Below are positions 1-10,068 of a DNA stretch of 64,000 nucleotides, in pieces. The stretch's first letter is position 1. The number at the start of each line of letters is the position of its first letter. Origin of the DNA: Candidatus Reidiella endopervernicosa (lineage in GTDB: Bacteria; Pseudomonadota; Gammaproteobacteria; GCF-013343005); contig NZ_CP054491.1 in NCBI RefSeq assembly GCF_013343005.1, positions 620,001 through 684,000 of the forward strand. The letters are read 5' to 3'. Both the position numbers and the translations under genes were made by a program. A model generated the notes under the pieces. It did not search any database. It saw nothing but the letters and a program-made list of their open reading frames with translations, and had not been told where the DNA came from.

Positions 1-2
1 TG

Positions 3-998
3 GTTGTGGTGCGTGCACGCCCTGCTCAGCTGCGTGAGGTGGAGCGTTACCTTGATACCTCACAAAACGTAATGCATCGACAGGTGATTCTTGAGGCGAA
101 GATTCTCGAGGTAGAGCTGAGTGATGGCGCGCAGTCTGGTATCAACTGGTCGGCGCTGGCTGAGCAGAGCAGTATGAACCGTTCGCTGACCGTAGGGCAG
201 ACGGGTGGTGGTTCATCTATAGCCGATGGTTCTTCAGAAATTGCCGGCAACACAGGTGTGCTCGACCCCAACGCACTGTCCCAGATTGTTGGAACCAGTG
301 CCTCAGCCTTTGGCGGCGTTTTCAGTCTGGCGCTCAGCAGCGGTGACTTCACCGCCTTTATTGAACTACTGAAATCGCAGGGTGATGTGCAGGTGCTCTC
401 CAGTCCGCGTGTCGCAACCATGAACAATCAGAAGGCGGTGATCAAGGTCGGTAATGATGAGTTTTTTGTAACCGAAATTCAGAGCGATACCACCAGCGGT
501 ACCGGCGGTACCACCACCACGCCAGAGATTACCCTGACCCCCTTCTTCTCCGGTATTGCGCTCGATGTGACACCACAGATCAGCGCAGATGGTTTTGTCA
601 CGCTGCATATCCACCCCTCGGTCAGTGAGGTCACCGACCAGACCAAACACATCACCGTTGGCGGGCAGGATCAGACCCTGCCGTTGGCCTTCAGCAGCGT
701 ACGTGAATCGGACACCATTATTCGTGCGCAGAGCGGTCAGGTGGTGGTGATAGGTGGTCTGATGAAGGACAAGACCAGCCGTGACCGTGCCGCAACTCCG
801 GGGCTGGGAGATCTGCCGATGGTTGGTAATCTCTTCCGCCACAAACGTGACAGCAAGCAGATGAGCGAACTAGTCATCCTGCTGCGCCCGATGGTGGTAA
901 AGGATCAGAAAGACTGGATTCGTGAGCTGCAGAAATCACAGGGACGCTTCAATAGTTTTAGCGGTGAGATGGAGCGTCGTCAGACGCGTCAACGATAA
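3..998 (+). CDS. mshL: MSHA pilus secretin MshL (C-terminal part, cut by window edge)
   Basis: This is the outer-membrane secretin of the MSHA type IV pilus, through which the pilus fibre would leave the cell. The frame is open to the left edge, so only about the last 331 residues are seen. The C-terminal secretin signature is clear: VVVIGGLMKDK, then PGLGDLPMVGNLFRHKR and a hydrophobic VILLRPMVV stretch, as in GspD/PilQ/MshL proteins. A Gly/Ser/Thr-rich loop around residues 165-180 fits the variable gate region. It is followed after 45 bp by the ATPase gene mshM, the usual MSHA order. The family is certain; the mshL name rests on the neighbouring msh genes. Confidence 0.93.
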   Translation, partial: VVVRARPAQLREVERYLDTSQNVMHRQVILEAKILEVELSDGAQSGINWSALAEQSSMNRSLTVGQTGGGSSIADGSSEIAGNTGVLDPNALSQIVGTSASAFGGVFSLALSSGDFTAFIELLKSQGDVQVLSSPRVATMNNQKAVIKVGNDEFFVTEIQSDTTSGTGGTTTTPEITLTPFFSGIALDVTPQISADGFVTLHIHPSVSEVTDQTKHITVGGQDQTLPLAFSSVRESDTIIRAQSGQVVVIGGLMKDKTSRDRAATPGLGDLPMVGNLFRHKRDSKQMSELVILLRPMVVKDQKDWIRELQKSQGRFNSFSGEMERRQTRQR

Positions 999-1043
999 GC
1001 AGTCGGTACAGAGGGATTCCGAGTCGGTGTTGGGTGAAGCGCA

Positions 1044-1958
1044 ATGTATCTAGAGCACTTTGCACTGAGTGAGATGCCCTTCACCATCACGCCCAATACA
1101 GGTTTTTTCTTTGAGTACGGCGACTATCGTGCTGCACACAATATGCTGCTGCTGGCACTCCGCTCGGGCGAAGGTTTTCTCAAGGTCGTGGCAGAGGTCG
1201 GGATGGGTAAAACACTACTCTGTCGTGCACTGCTAAATGATCTCGGTGATGACTATGTCACCGCCTATATTCCCAATCCACAGTTGACCGCACCAGGTCT
1301 ACGCATGGCGCTAGCCGATGAGCTTGGACTCGAGTTCTCACGTAACATCGGACAGCATCGACTGCTTAAACTGATAAATGAATATCTGGTGGAGCAGCAC
1401 GCGGCCGGTAAGCGTGTGGTGCTCGTGATTGATGAGGCGCAGGCGCTACCCGATGAGGGATTAGAGGCGTTGCGCCTGTTGACCAATCTAGAAACCGAAA
1501 GCAGCAAACTGCTGCAAGTGGTGCTGTTTGGTCAGCCAGAACTGGATGAACGTATATCTCATCCCTCTTTGCGGCAGCTTAAACAGCGCATCACCTTTAG
1601 CCATCGTCTCAAGCCACTCGACTATCCATCACTGGTTGCCTACCTGCGTTATCGACTCCATGTTGCCGGCTATCGTGGTACCGAGTTATTTACACCCGGT
1701 GCAATGAAACGACTCTATCGCAGTAGTCGTGGCATCCCGCGTGTTATCAATATACTCAGCCACAAGGCCTTAATGGTCGCTTTTGGTAAGGGTGATGAGA
1801 AGGTGCGCAGTGGATATATGAAAGCAGCGATTCAGGACTCTACGGATGTGCTCTCATCGACCTTCAGTCGTTCGCCGATCTTGGCTTACTGGTTGGCCTC
1901 ACTGCTGACCTTCTCAGCCGTAGTGATTGGTGTAGTTATTTGGAGTCGTCTGTCGTGA
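1044..1958 (+). CDS. mshM: MSHA biogenesis AAA ATPase MshM
   Basis: ExeA/GspA-type AAA ATPase, 304 residues, thought to help assemble the secretin through the cell wall. The Walker A motif AEVGMGKT lies at about residues 50-57 and the Walker B motif VVLVIDEAQ at about 126-134. A single hydrophobic segment (ILAYWLASLLTFSAVVIGVV) near the C terminus would anchor it in the inner membrane. The N-terminal YLEHFALSEMPF is typical of this family. It lies between mshL and mshN and its stop overlaps the mshN start by 4 bp (GTGA), so the two are probably translationally coupled. Confidence 0.93.
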   Translation: MYLEHFALSEMPFTITPNTGFFFEYGDYRAAHNMLLLALRSGEGFLKVVAEVGMGKTLLCRALLNDLGDDYVTAYIPNPQLTAPGLRMALADELGLEFSRNIGQHRLLKLINEYLVEQHAAGKRVVLVIDEAQALPDEGLEALRLLTNLETESSKLLQVVLFGQPELDERISHPSLRQLKQRITFSHRLKPLDYPSLVAYLRYRLHVAGYRGTELFTPGAMKRLYRSSRGIPRVINILSHKALMVAFGKGDEKVRSGYMKAAIQDSTDVLSSTFSRSPILAYWLASLLTFSAVVIGVVIWSRLS

Positions 1959-3391
1959 GCCTGATCAATGAGATGCTCAAGGACCTCGAGAGCCGTAAGG
2001 GCGTGAACGCATCACAAGGCGTGCCCTACACCGATCTCAACAGCAACATTCAGCGTAGACCGACAATACCGGTCTGGTTGATAGTGGCACTGCTTGTCGC
2101 CGCACTGCTGGTTGGTCTGGCTGCGTGGCGCATGATTAATAAGTCTAGTGCTGATGACATTAAGGTGTCGGAGAATCAGTCGACAGTAGAGCCTGTCGTT
2201 GAAAAGAGAGTGGTTGAGCCAGAACCGCTAGCTGAGCCTGAGCAGGCAAAGGCGGAAGTGGTAAAAACAGAAACTGTTGCAAAAGCGCCAGCGAAAATAA
2301 TTCCTCTGGTACAAGCAACCAGGGTTGCACCTGAACTACCGATAAATAAACCGGAGCTAAAACGGACCGAGCCGAAGGTTGTGCATGAGAGGCTTGCGGG
2401 GCTATCAAGCATTGCGGTGGAATCTAAAGATGAGTGGTCACGACTCAAATTTAGCTTCAATAAACGCGTCGACTATAGGCTCGTATCGGCACGCGAAGGA
2501 AAAGAGTGGCGACTCATCATAGAAAAGGCAGAATTGAAGAGCGTTCCACCACCACCCACGGATCTGGGTGTGGTCTCACAACTCGATATTGAACATAAAG
2601 ATCGCCGTCTGGAGGTGGTGATGCAGGGGGCCGTGCCGCTCAAAGCGAGCAGTAGCTCGGCACGTTCGGCGGCTAACAATGTTGTAGTGCTCGATTTTGT
2701 AGCTGATTCGAACCCGGAGCCTGTTGTTGTGGCTGTGGCAGAGAAACATAAGGTGGCCAAAGTACCTGAGCCGAAACCTCATGCAACGGTTGAGAAGCGC
2801 GCTGTAGTATTGAGCCGTGATGAGCAGGCGGAGCAGTACTATCAACAGGCGGTAGATACGCTTGAACGGGGAGAGATTGCTGAGAGTGAGTCCATCCTAC
2901 GCAAGACGCTGTCCTACTCTGCAAAACATCGTGGCGCACGTGAGTCACTATCGATGTTAATGATCAATGCTAACCGCCTGCGAGAGGCAGGCGATATACT
3001 CATCGACGGCATCGCACTTGATGGGGAATACCTCAACTATCGTGAGCTCTATGCGCGTCTACTGGTGGCAGAGCGACAGGTTGATCGAGCGCTGCATATA
3101 CTCAAACGTGACCTGAATGAAAAAACACTACACAGTGATCAGGACTATCTAGCACTGATTGCTGCCCTTGAGCAGCAGCTTGAACAGCACGTTGATGCGG
3201 CGTCACACTACCAGGCTCTGGTCGATCAACAGCCCGGCAGGGGACTCTGGTGGATGGGGCTGGCGATCTCCCAGGAGAGTCTCGATCAGTTCGATAGTGC
3301 ACTACAGTCATATCGAAATGCAGCAGGTAGTGGCAACCTGCCGACGAACGTTGTCGACTATGTTAATGGACGTATCGGGGCGCTCGACTAG
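1955..3391 (+). CDS. mshN: MSHA biogenesis TPR protein MshN
   Basis: Inner-membrane protein of the MSHA machine with a short cytoplasmic N terminus, one transmembrane helix at about residues 39-58 (PVWLIVALLVAALLVGLAAW), a long Glu/Val/Lys-rich periplasmic linker and C-terminal TPR-like helices from about residue 290. I chose GTG at 1955 because it gives the family start MSLINEMLKDLESR and a 4-bp overlap with mshM; an upstream TTG at 1940 in the same frame is less likely. Of the MSHA genes it is among the least conserved, so the assignment uses both sequence and position. Confidence 0.88.
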   Translation: MSLINEMLKDLESRKGVNASQGVPYTDLNSNIQRRPTIPVWLIVALLVAALLVGLAAWRMINKSSADDIKVSENQSTVEPVVEKRVVEPEPLAEPEQAKAEVVKTETVAKAPAKIIPLVQATRVAPELPINKPELKRTEPKVVHERLAGLSSIAVESKDEWSRLKFSFNKRVDYRLVSAREGKEWRLIIEKAELKSVPPPPTDLGVVSQLDIEHKDRRLEVVMQGAVPLKASSSSARSAANNVVVLDFVADSNPEPVVVAVAEKHKVAKVPEPKPHATVEKRAVVLSRDEQAEQYYQQAVDTLERGEIAESESILRKTLSYSAKHRGARESLSMLMINANRLREAGDILIDGIALDGEYLNYRELYARLLVAERQVDRALHILKRDLNEKTLHSDQDYLALIAALEQQLEQHVDAASHYQALVDQQPGRGLWWMGLAISQESLDQFDSALQSYRNAAGSGNLPTNVVDYVNGRIGALD

Positions 3392-3418
3392 AGCCGGTGC
3401 GTAGAGGGAGTGAGATAG

Positions 3419-5171
3419 ATGGCGGCACCTAAAAAAATCAGACTCGGTGACCTGCTGGTTGAGAGTAAGACGATCTCAGAACAGCAGCTGATGACTGCAC
3501 TCTCTGAACAGAAGAAGAGCGGTCGTAAACTGGGCGCAGCATTGATCGATCTCGGTTATATCACCGAAGATCAGATGCTCAAGTTTCTATCCCAACAGTT
3601 ACAGATCCCCTTTGTCGATATTCGCCAGTACCGCTTCGATCAGGAGATGGTGCGTAAACTCCCTGAAATCTACGCGCGTCGATTCCGTGCGCTGCTGCTC
3701 GATGAGCAGAATGGTGAGTGTCTGGTCGGTATGGCCGATCCGCTCGATATCTTCGCCTTTGATGATCTTTCTCGAATTCTGAAAAAGCCGATCCGTCAGG
3801 CCGTGGTGCGTGAGTCGGATCTGATGAGCACCATCGACAAGGTCTACCGCCGTACCGATGAGATCAGCAGTATTGCCGAGGAGCTAGGCGAGGAGCTGAC
3901 CGAGACCGATATCGATCTGGCGCAGCTAGCCAGTACCTCCGATGTCAGCGAGGCACCGGTAGTGCGACTTCTGCAGACGATCTTTGAGGATGCGGTGGTG
4001 GCGGGTGCCTCCGATATCCATATCGAGCCCGACGAGAGTGTGCTGCGCATTCGTCAACGCATCGATGGTGTGTTGCAGGAGCAGGTGATGAATGAGAAGC
4101 GCATCGCCTCGGCACTAGTCTCGCGCATGAAACTGATGGCCAATCTTAATATTTCAGAGAAACGCCTGCCGCAGGATGGGCGCTTCAATGTGCGTATTAA
4201 AGAGAAGAGTATTGATGTACGTGTCTCGACCATGCCGATCCAGTATGGCGAATCGGTGGTTATGCGGTTGCTCGACCAATCAGGTGGTACGGCCAATCTC
4301 GATGAAGTCGGTATGCCCGATGCGATACGTGATCGCATGCGCAGGAATGTAAATAAACCTCACGGCCTGGTGCTGGTAACAGGGCCGACCGGTAGTGGTA
4401 AAACCACCACCCTCTACGCGGCGTTGAGTGAGCTGAATAAACCAGAAACCAAGATTATCACTGTTGAGGATCCGGTTGAGTACCGACTGCCGCGTATCAA
4501 CCAGGTGCAGGTCAATCCAAAAATCGGCCTCACCTTTGCGGGTGTTCTACGTACCGCACTGCGTCAAGATCCCGATGTGGTTCTGATCGGCGAGATGCGT
4601 GACACCGAAACAGCCGAGATTGGACTGCGCGCCGCGATGACGGGCCACCTGGTTCTCTCCACATTACATACCAATGATGCGGTCAGTACCGCCAACCGTC
4701 TGATCGATATGGGTGCCGAGGGGTATCTGGTCGCGACCGCACTGCAAGCGATCCTGGCGCAGCGTCTGATTAGACGAATCTGCAGCGATTGCAGTGCTTC
4801 TTACGAGCCGATGCACATGAAAGAGTTTGGCTACGTAATCTGCTCGGAGAGGCCTTCACGGCGATTGAATTCAAGAAGGGTCTGGCTGTCCACACTGTAA
4901 CAATACGGGTTATCGCGGCCGTATAGGCGTCTTCGAACTGCTGGAGATCGACGAGCCGCTTGCCGATGCACTACGACGTAACGACTCGAGCGGCTTTGCC
5001 AAGGCAGCGGCAGCCAACAAGGATTACCGCAAATTAGCCTTTAATGCGCTCGACTATGCACGCCAAGGTATTACCAGTCTTGAGGAGGTAGTGCGCGTCT
5101 CGGGTGAAATCGATGAGATCGAACCGCTACAGCAGGTAGTAGTTGAGCCAGCACCGGAAGTGGAGGACTAG
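3419..5171 (+). pseudogene. mshE: MSHA pilus extension ATPase MshE, frameshifted near the 3' end
   Basis: GspE/PilB-type ATPase that powers pilus assembly. Residues 1-150 are an MshEN domain (RLGDLLVESK...), known in the family as a cyclic-di-GMP binding module. The ATPase core has Walker A GPTGSGKTTT near residue 321 and the Asp box LIGEMRDTETAEIGL. The open frame ends early at 4900, but the family C terminus continues in other frames: WLRNLLGEAF from 4828, then CPHCNNTGYRGRIGVFELLEI to TAG at 5169. Two single-base losses, near 4820-4828 and near 4878-4883, restore one protein with both CxxC pairs (CSDC and CPHC). It is either a recent pseudogene or two sequence errors. ATG at 3419 follows mshN by 27 bp. 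Confidence 0.88.
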
Positions 5172-5179
5172 ACTGAGCG

Positions 5180-6402
5180 ATGACGACATTCACTACAAGG
5201 CCCGCAACAAACGTGGCGAGGCGGTTGAGGGAAAACTGGAGGCTGCTTCGAGCGAACTGGTCGCCTCACAGCTGCTCAATAGCGACATCATTCCGATTAG
5301 CATCGATGAGGTGGCGGAGAAGCAGGATGTACTGGCTGATCTCAAGCGCAAGCTCGGTATCGGCCGTCCCGAACTCGATGATCTGATCCTTTTCTGTCGC
5401 CAGATGTACACCCTGGCCAAGGCGGGTGTACCGATCATAAGGGCCATTACCGGCCTTGCTGAGACATCACGTAACGCACAGCTGGTCGAGTCACTGCATC
5501 GCATGAAGTCCGATCTTGAGAGCGGCCGAGAACTCTCCACTGCAATGGCCACCTATCCTGAAATCTTCTCCACCCTGATGGTAAATATGGTGAAGGTGGG
5601 TGAGAACACTGGTCAACTCGATGAGGCGTTTGTGAAACTCTCGCAGTATCTGGAGATGGAGAAGGATACCCGCGACCGCGTGAAGGCGGCGATGCGCTAC
5701 CCGACCTTTGTCATTATCTTCATCGCCATCGCAATCGGTATTGTGAATATCTTTGTGATTCCCGCTTTTGCAGGTGTCTTTGAAAAATTCGATATGGATC
5801 TGCCGTGGCAGACATCACTGCTGATCAACACCTCAAACTTCACGGTCGCCTACTGGCCCTACATCCTGAGTTTGCTGATAGTCACGATTATTGCTGTGCG
5901 CTCTTACTTAAAAACAGAGCAGGGGCGTTACCGTTGGGACCGGCGCAAGCTGCGTCTGCCGCTCGTGGGAGGCCTATTGATGCGCGCCACTCTGGCGCGC
6001 TTCACTCGCTCCTTTGCGATGACCACCCGGGCCGGCGTACCGCTGGTGCAGGCACTTACTATCGTTGCGCGCGCAGTTGATAACAGCTTCGTTTCGGAAC
6101 GCATCAATAGCATGCGAAACGGCATCGAGCGTGGTGATTCACTGTTGCGCACTGCGACCGCTACCTCACTCTTTACGCCGCTGGTGCTACAGATGATCGC
6201 CGTCGGCGAGGAGACCGGTGCGGTCGACGATCTGCTTGATGAGGTGGGTGGTTTTTATGAGCGAGAGGTCGACTACGACCTGAAGAGTCTTAGCTCGGCG
6301 ATCGAACCGATTCTGATCGTAGCAGTCGGTATTCTGGTGTTGATTCTGGCACTCGGCATCTTCCTGCCGATGTGGGATCTGACCCAGATTGCCAAGCGTT
6401 GA
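5180..6402 (+). CDS. mshG: MSHA inner-membrane platform protein MshG
   Basis: GspF/PilC-family polytopic protein with two T2SSF domains of about 120 residues each (FCRQMYTLAKAGVPI... and FTRSFAMTTRAGVPL...) and hydrophobic segments near the middle and at the C terminus (ILIVAVGILVLILALGIFLPM). It forms the platform on which MshE assembles pilin. The start is uncertain. ATG at 5180 gives MTTF but is one frame off; adding one base near 5190 would give MTTFHYKARNKRGE, the usual family start. Without correction the open frame can begin only at TTG 5143 or CTG 5173. This would be the third single-base loss within about 370 bp. Confidence 0.88.
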
Positions 6403-6432
6403 GCCATCACCTGGGCAAGGGAGTCTGCCGGA

Positions 6433-7008
6433 TTGAGCGCTATTAAATCGAGAAGAGAGCGGGGTGCCTCGACCACCCAGTTTGTGGTGATTCTGGTGCT
6501 GCTGGGCGTCTTAATCACGGTGGCTACCGATCGAATCTGGACACTGCGGATGAGCGCTGAGCGAGTCGGTGTCGAGCATCTGATCGCCTCGCTAAAGAGT
6601 GCGTTGGCAGCGAGAATGACGTCGATTGTGGTTAAAGAGGGGGCGATGGGATGGGCGAGGCTCGATCGAGTCAATCCGATGAGTCTGCTCGGCAACGACC
6701 CGGATGCCGGGATCGTAGCTGGTAAGTTGCCGTGGAACTACATCGGTGAGCGCGACACGCTCACGCCAACCGAAATCCCGGTCCACCGCTGGTATTTCGA
6801 CCGCCAGCAACGGATGCTGGTCTATCGTGTCCTCTTTGACGAGGCGTTTGAGAGCACGCTTACCGGACCGAAGCGGATCCGTTTACAGCTCCTGCTCGAC
6901 TATGAGGACGATAATCGAAACGGTAGCCACGATGCGGGTGAACGGGTGAGAGCGATCTCACTGCAGGTGCTCGATAGATACCGCTGGTTGGAGAGCGAGA
7001 AAAGCTAG
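6433..7008 (+). CDS. mshF: MshF-like MSHA pseudopilin-type protein
   Basis: A 191-residue protein with a short basic N terminus, one hydrophobic helix at about residues 14-33 (TTQFVVILVLLGVLITVATD) and a periplasmic domain. It lies between mshG and the pilin gene, the position of mshF in MSHA operons. Unlike true prepilins it lacks the G-FTLIE cleavage motif; the equivalent region reads GASTTQFVVI. The start is TTG at 6433, 30 bp after mshG, with a GGGAG upstream; no ATG lies further upstream in this frame. The role of MshF is poorly known, so the name rests mainly on synteny. Confidence 0.75.
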   Translation: MSAIKSRRERGASTTQFVVILVLLGVLITVATDRIWTLRMSAERVGVEHLIASLKSALAARMTSIVVKEGAMGWARLDRVNPMSLLGNDPDAGIVAGKLPWNYIGERDTLTPTEIPVHRWYFDRQQRMLVYRVLFDEAFESTLTGPKRIRLQLLLDYEDDNRNGSHDAGERVRAISLQVLDRYRWLESEKS

Positions 7009-7059
7009 AGTCGTTCACATTAAGATGCCCTAGCATCATAATTTTTCAGGAAAATGTTC

Positions 7060-7089
7060 TTGCTATGCGTTGTAGCGCTGCGCTAGTAT
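7060..7089 (+). promoter_or_regulatory. Possible sigma-70 promoter before the pilin gene
   Basis: The 180-bp gap between mshF and the pilin gene holds TTGCTA at 7060 and TAGTAT at 7084, separated by 18 bp. A separate promoter for the major pilin is common in pilus operons. The match is modest and nothing else supports it. Confidence 0.25.
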
Positions 7090-7188
7090 CGGGCCATAGC
7101 TTCTATGCGGTATAGCGCCCGTTGTTGAACTAATAGCATTTCAAGATAACAAATTAAGATATATAGAACCCAAATAGGGCTGGGAGAG

Positions 7189-7551
7189 ATGAGGATGAGA
7201 AGAGCAAGTGGTTTTACCCTGATCGAGCTGATCATGGTTATCGTAATATTGGGAATTCTGGCAGCAACAGCACTGCCAAAGTTCGTCGATCTGAGCGATC
7301 AGGCGGAGCAGGCATCGATAGATGGAGTTGCTGGAGCGCTTAGCTCGGGAACGGCCATTAACTATGCTGCATGTAAAGCGGATCATGCCGATTGCACAAC
7401 CGTTGCTGATTGTGATGATGCAGCGGGTACCATGCAGGATATTCCTACCGGCCTGACTTACGCTGGTACAGCACCCGATTGCACAGTAACAAGTGCCTCG
7501 GGTTATTCGTCGAGCTATCGCAGTATTGCAATCACTGATCCTTCACCTTGA
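7189..7551 (+). CDS. mshA: Major MSHA-type prepilin (MshA/MshB-like)
   Basis: Type IV prepilin, about 120 residues. A short basic leader ends in Gly before the class IV cleavage site G-FTLIELIMVIVILGILAA, and the hydrophobic N-terminal helix would anchor the subunit and then form the fibre core. Four to five Cys residues in the C-terminal half could form the disulfide loop. GGGAG at 7182-7186 is better spaced for ATG 7195 (MRRASG) than for ATG 7189; either gives the same mature pilin. A strong hairpin terminator follows at 7572, so this gene may be made in larger amounts than its neighbours. Most MSHA loci carry separate mshB and mshA here; only one is present. Confidence 0.9.
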   Translation: MRMRRASGFTLIELIMVIVILGILAATALPKFVDLSDQAEQASIDGVAGALSSGTAINYAACKADHADCTTVADCDDAAGTMQDIPTGLTYAGTAPDCTVTSASGYSSSYRSIAITDPSP

Positions 7552-7571
7552 TCTAGTGAATCTTCGAATTT

Positions 7572-7594
7572 AAAAGGGGCCGAAAGGCCCTTTT
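7572..7594 (+). terminator. Rho-independent terminator after the pilin gene
   Basis: AAAAGGGGCC-GAAA-GGCCCTTTT forms a GC stem with a GNRA-type loop and a T run 20 bp after the pilin stop codon. It would separate the abundant pilin message from the downstream genes. Confidence 0.85.
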
Positions 7595-7665
7595 GATTCT
7601 GAAACGATATTGTTACGAATATAGTGCATGGCACATTGTTAGGTCTTTGAGAAAACACTCTATTG

Positions 7666-9591
7666 ATGCAGTTTAAAGACAGATTAATTAATGTGAGGCC
7701 TAACGAGTGGATCGCTTCGATATTTTTTGTGGTATCACTCTACTTTGGTCTGAAATTTACCGGTGGGGTGCGTTTCGACTTTATGTCGATAGCCGTGCTT
7801 CTCTTAATCGCTTCGGCACTCATTTCATCAAAGGGCTATTTTCCCGCCTCAATTCTTGCAAATCTAAAATATCCACTTGTCGCTTTCATGGCTTTGACTG
7901 TGTGGATTGCCATCTCGGTGTTGTGGAGTGTTGCGCCATCCACAACATACCTTTTGATGGCGCTGCCAATGGCGATGCTATTTTCCATGATATTCGGTGC
8001 ATCTATGTCTGTCGGCCTGAGGTCATTGCTGGCGTATCTGTTGATGGTTTGTGGCGTTCTGCTTGCGGTTTTAAGTGTTTTTCAAACGGTTATTTTAGAT
8101 GCAGGCCGCCCGACAGGGTTGTTTATTAATACAAACAGTAACGCGGCGCTGATGAGTCTGATGGTGTTGCCGGTTATATCGTCCTTCTTTTCTGAAGGAT
8201 CCCTCAGAAAGGATGTTGTCAAAGGCATAGTGATTACCCTTTTGACGTTAACCATCTTTCTTTGCCAAAGCCGGGGAGCGCTTCTAGGGTTAACGATTGC
8301 TCTACTCTTTGTTTTTTATGTTTTAAGAGAGGTGAGCTTTAGAAAAAAAATAGCACTGATCATATGTCTGGCTGTCGGGTTTGTTGCTGCGGAATTGATT
8401 CAAAAACGCTCGTTGACCGATCGTATTGAACAGACCGTCGTTGCCGTGAACACAACTGCAACGACAGCGCTTTCAGATCGAACCGATATCTGGAATGCTG
8501 CGTGGGAGATGTACAAGGCGCGCCCATATGTTGGCTCAGGATGGGGAACGTTCTGGGCCTCCTATCCGTCGCACAAGAAAAATGAGGAGAGATCGGCAGG
8601 TCAGCACGTCCATAATGACTATTTGGAGATGCTGGTCGAGCTCGGTCCTGTTGCTGTCATTCTGCTAGCTATTGCTGCGACTCTGCTGTTCAAACAGGCA
8701 GCGAGAGTTCTAAGAATAGACAAACAGACCCGTTATGAAGCTGCTGGTATCTATGCGGCAGTCTTGGCCGTATCAATACATAGCCTGTTTACATTTAATT
8801 TCTATCTGATTTCAATTCTGATAATTGTATGCCTCTATATCGGCTGGTTGACCGGATATGAACGTGGCGCGCCACTGATCGGTATTGCTTCTGAAGGTAA
8901 AAGCATCGTGAGTGATAGTGGTCAGCTAATAAGTTACGTAATTATTTTTCTAGCGGTGACATGGCTGACTCTGTTAACCATTAGCGAATACCGGCTGAAT
9001 AATATTAATGATAGCGACAACGCGGGTGAGGCGATCCTCAAAATCAGTGAGGCTGGTAAGCTGTTTCCGTTTACAGATCGGCCAGAGATTTTAATAGCCA
9101 GACAGATCGATAGGGCACTGAGAGAGCAGAGTGTCACTATTGACAATAGAGATCGTGTGATTGAGTTTGCACTTGTGCAGCTAGAGCGGGCAGAAGAGAA
9201 GTTTCCGATTAGATGGGAGAACTATTTTTATCGGGCTCAGTTAATGAGAAATTCAACAAAAGCGTATTCAGTTGCGGTTATTGAGCATAACTTTCAACGG
9301 TCACTGGAAAATAACCCGGCCTATCTCCCGGCGCGGTTAAACTATGCCGACTATCTGGAGTCGCTGGGTCGCGGTGCAGATGCATTCAAGCTGCTTGAAG
9401 ATGGGTGGGGCCGTTACTACTATGAGAGTACAGTCAATATTGAGAGTTATCTGGAAAAAATAGTTAGTGGTAGAGTCGAGGCAGGCCATGTTGCGGAGGC
9501 GCACAAGGCTGAGCAGCTGTTAGAGAAAATCAGAATGAGGATTGGGAAGAGAAGAGGAGAGTTTGTTAACTTCGTGGCGAAGCTTCCGTAA
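7666..9591 (+). CDS. O-antigen ligase/polymerase-like membrane protein (Wzy_C), possible pilin oligosaccharyltransferase
   Basis: Polytopic membrane protein of about 641 residues with roughly ten hydrophobic segments in residues 15-460. The large periplasmic loop contains SDRTDIWNAAWEM, GSGWGTFW and HVHNDYLEMLVELG, the signature of the Wzy_C family (WaaL, Wzy, PglL/TfpO). The C-terminal 150 residues are soluble and helical, TPR-like (ARLNYADYLESLGRG). ATG 7666 directly follows a TTG in the same frame. It lies between the pilin gene and mshC, not a standard MSHA gene position. PglL/TfpO-type enzymes that glycosylate pilins often lie beside the pilin gene, so pilin glycosylation is a reasonable inference, but LPS ligase or polymerase activity is also possible. 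Confidence 0.82.
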   Translation: MQFKDRLINVRPNEWIASIFFVVSLYFGLKFTGGVRFDFMSIAVLLLIASALISSKGYFPASILANLKYPLVAFMALTVWIAISVLWSVAPSTTYLLMALPMAMLFSMIFGASMSVGLRSLLAYLLMVCGVLLAVLSVFQTVILDAGRPTGLFINTNSNAALMSLMVLPVISSFFSEGSLRKDVVKGIVITLLTLTIFLCQSRGALLGLTIALLFVFYVLREVSFRKKIALIICLAVGFVAAELIQKRSLTDRIEQTVVAVNTTATTALSDRTDIWNAAWEMYKARPYVGSGWGTFWASYPSHKKNEERSAGQHVHNDYLEMLVELGPVAVILLAIAATLLFKQAARVLRIDKQTRYEAAGIYAAVLAVSIHSLFTFNFYLISILIIVCLYIGWLTGYERGAPLIGIASEGKSIVSDSGQLISYVIIFLAVTWLTLLTISEYRLNNINDSDNAGEAILKISEAGKLFPFTDRPEILIARQIDRALREQSVTIDNRDRVIEFALVQLERAEEKFPIRWENYFYRAQLMRNSTKAYSVAVIEHNFQRSLENNPAYLPARLNYADYLESLGRGADAFKLLEDGWGRYYYESTVNIESYLEKIVSGRVEAGHVAEAHKAEQLLEKIRMRIGKRRGEFVNFVAKLP

Positions 9592-9597
9592 TACGAT

Positions 9598-10068
9598 ATG
9601 AAAATGTGTGTAATACAAAACAGAGGGTTCTCTCTCATAGAGTTGATCATGGTTATAATTCTCCTTGGAATTGTAGCTGTTGTGGCAGTTCCAAGACTGC
9701 CATCAATCACAGATTTTGATGAAATGGGTTTCTTTGATGAACTGGTAGGTGCGGCGCGTTATGGACAGAAGCTGGCAATCGCGACCAACTGCAAGGTAGA
9801 GCTGGAGGTGACGGCTTCGAGCTATGCGCTCTCGATGCCTAGCAGCGTTGGTAACTGCTTTGCCTTATCACCAACCTTCTCAACCGATGTGCCTCACCAC
9901 TCGGCATCCGGGCAGTACAGCAATGCCGCCCCGAGCGGTGTTTCGATCTCCAATCCTGCCACGATCGTTTTTGATGCATCGGGTGGTACCAGTACCAGTC
10001 ACACCTTCTCTATTGATGGTCGCTCCTTTACCGTGCATGCCACCAGCGGTTATGTGGAGAGACTGTAG
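9598..10068 (+). CDS. mshC: MSHA minor pilin MshC
   Basis: Prepilin-like protein of 156 residues. The leader MKMCVIQNRG precedes FSLIELIMVIILLGIVAVVAV, the class IV prepilin cleavage site and membrane helix. The C-terminal domain (VFDASGGTSTSHTFSIDGR) resembles GspH/FimT-type minor pilins. It starts 6 bp after the ligase-like gene and overlaps mshD by one base, so the genes are co-transcribed. Minor pilins prime and regulate fibre assembly. Confidence 0.85.
   Translation: MKMCVIQNRGFSLIELIMVIILLGIVAVVAVPRLPSITDFDEMGFFDELVGAARYGQKLAIATNCKVELEVTASSYALSMPSSVGNCFALSPTFSTDVPHHSASGQYSNAAPSGVSISNPATIVFDASGGTSTSHTFSIDGRSFTVHATSGYVERL

Noticed and set aside
7628-7645. Sigma-54 promoter (TGGCAC at 7629) before the ligase-like gene
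   Set aside because: The second element (TTGCA at the right distance) is missing.
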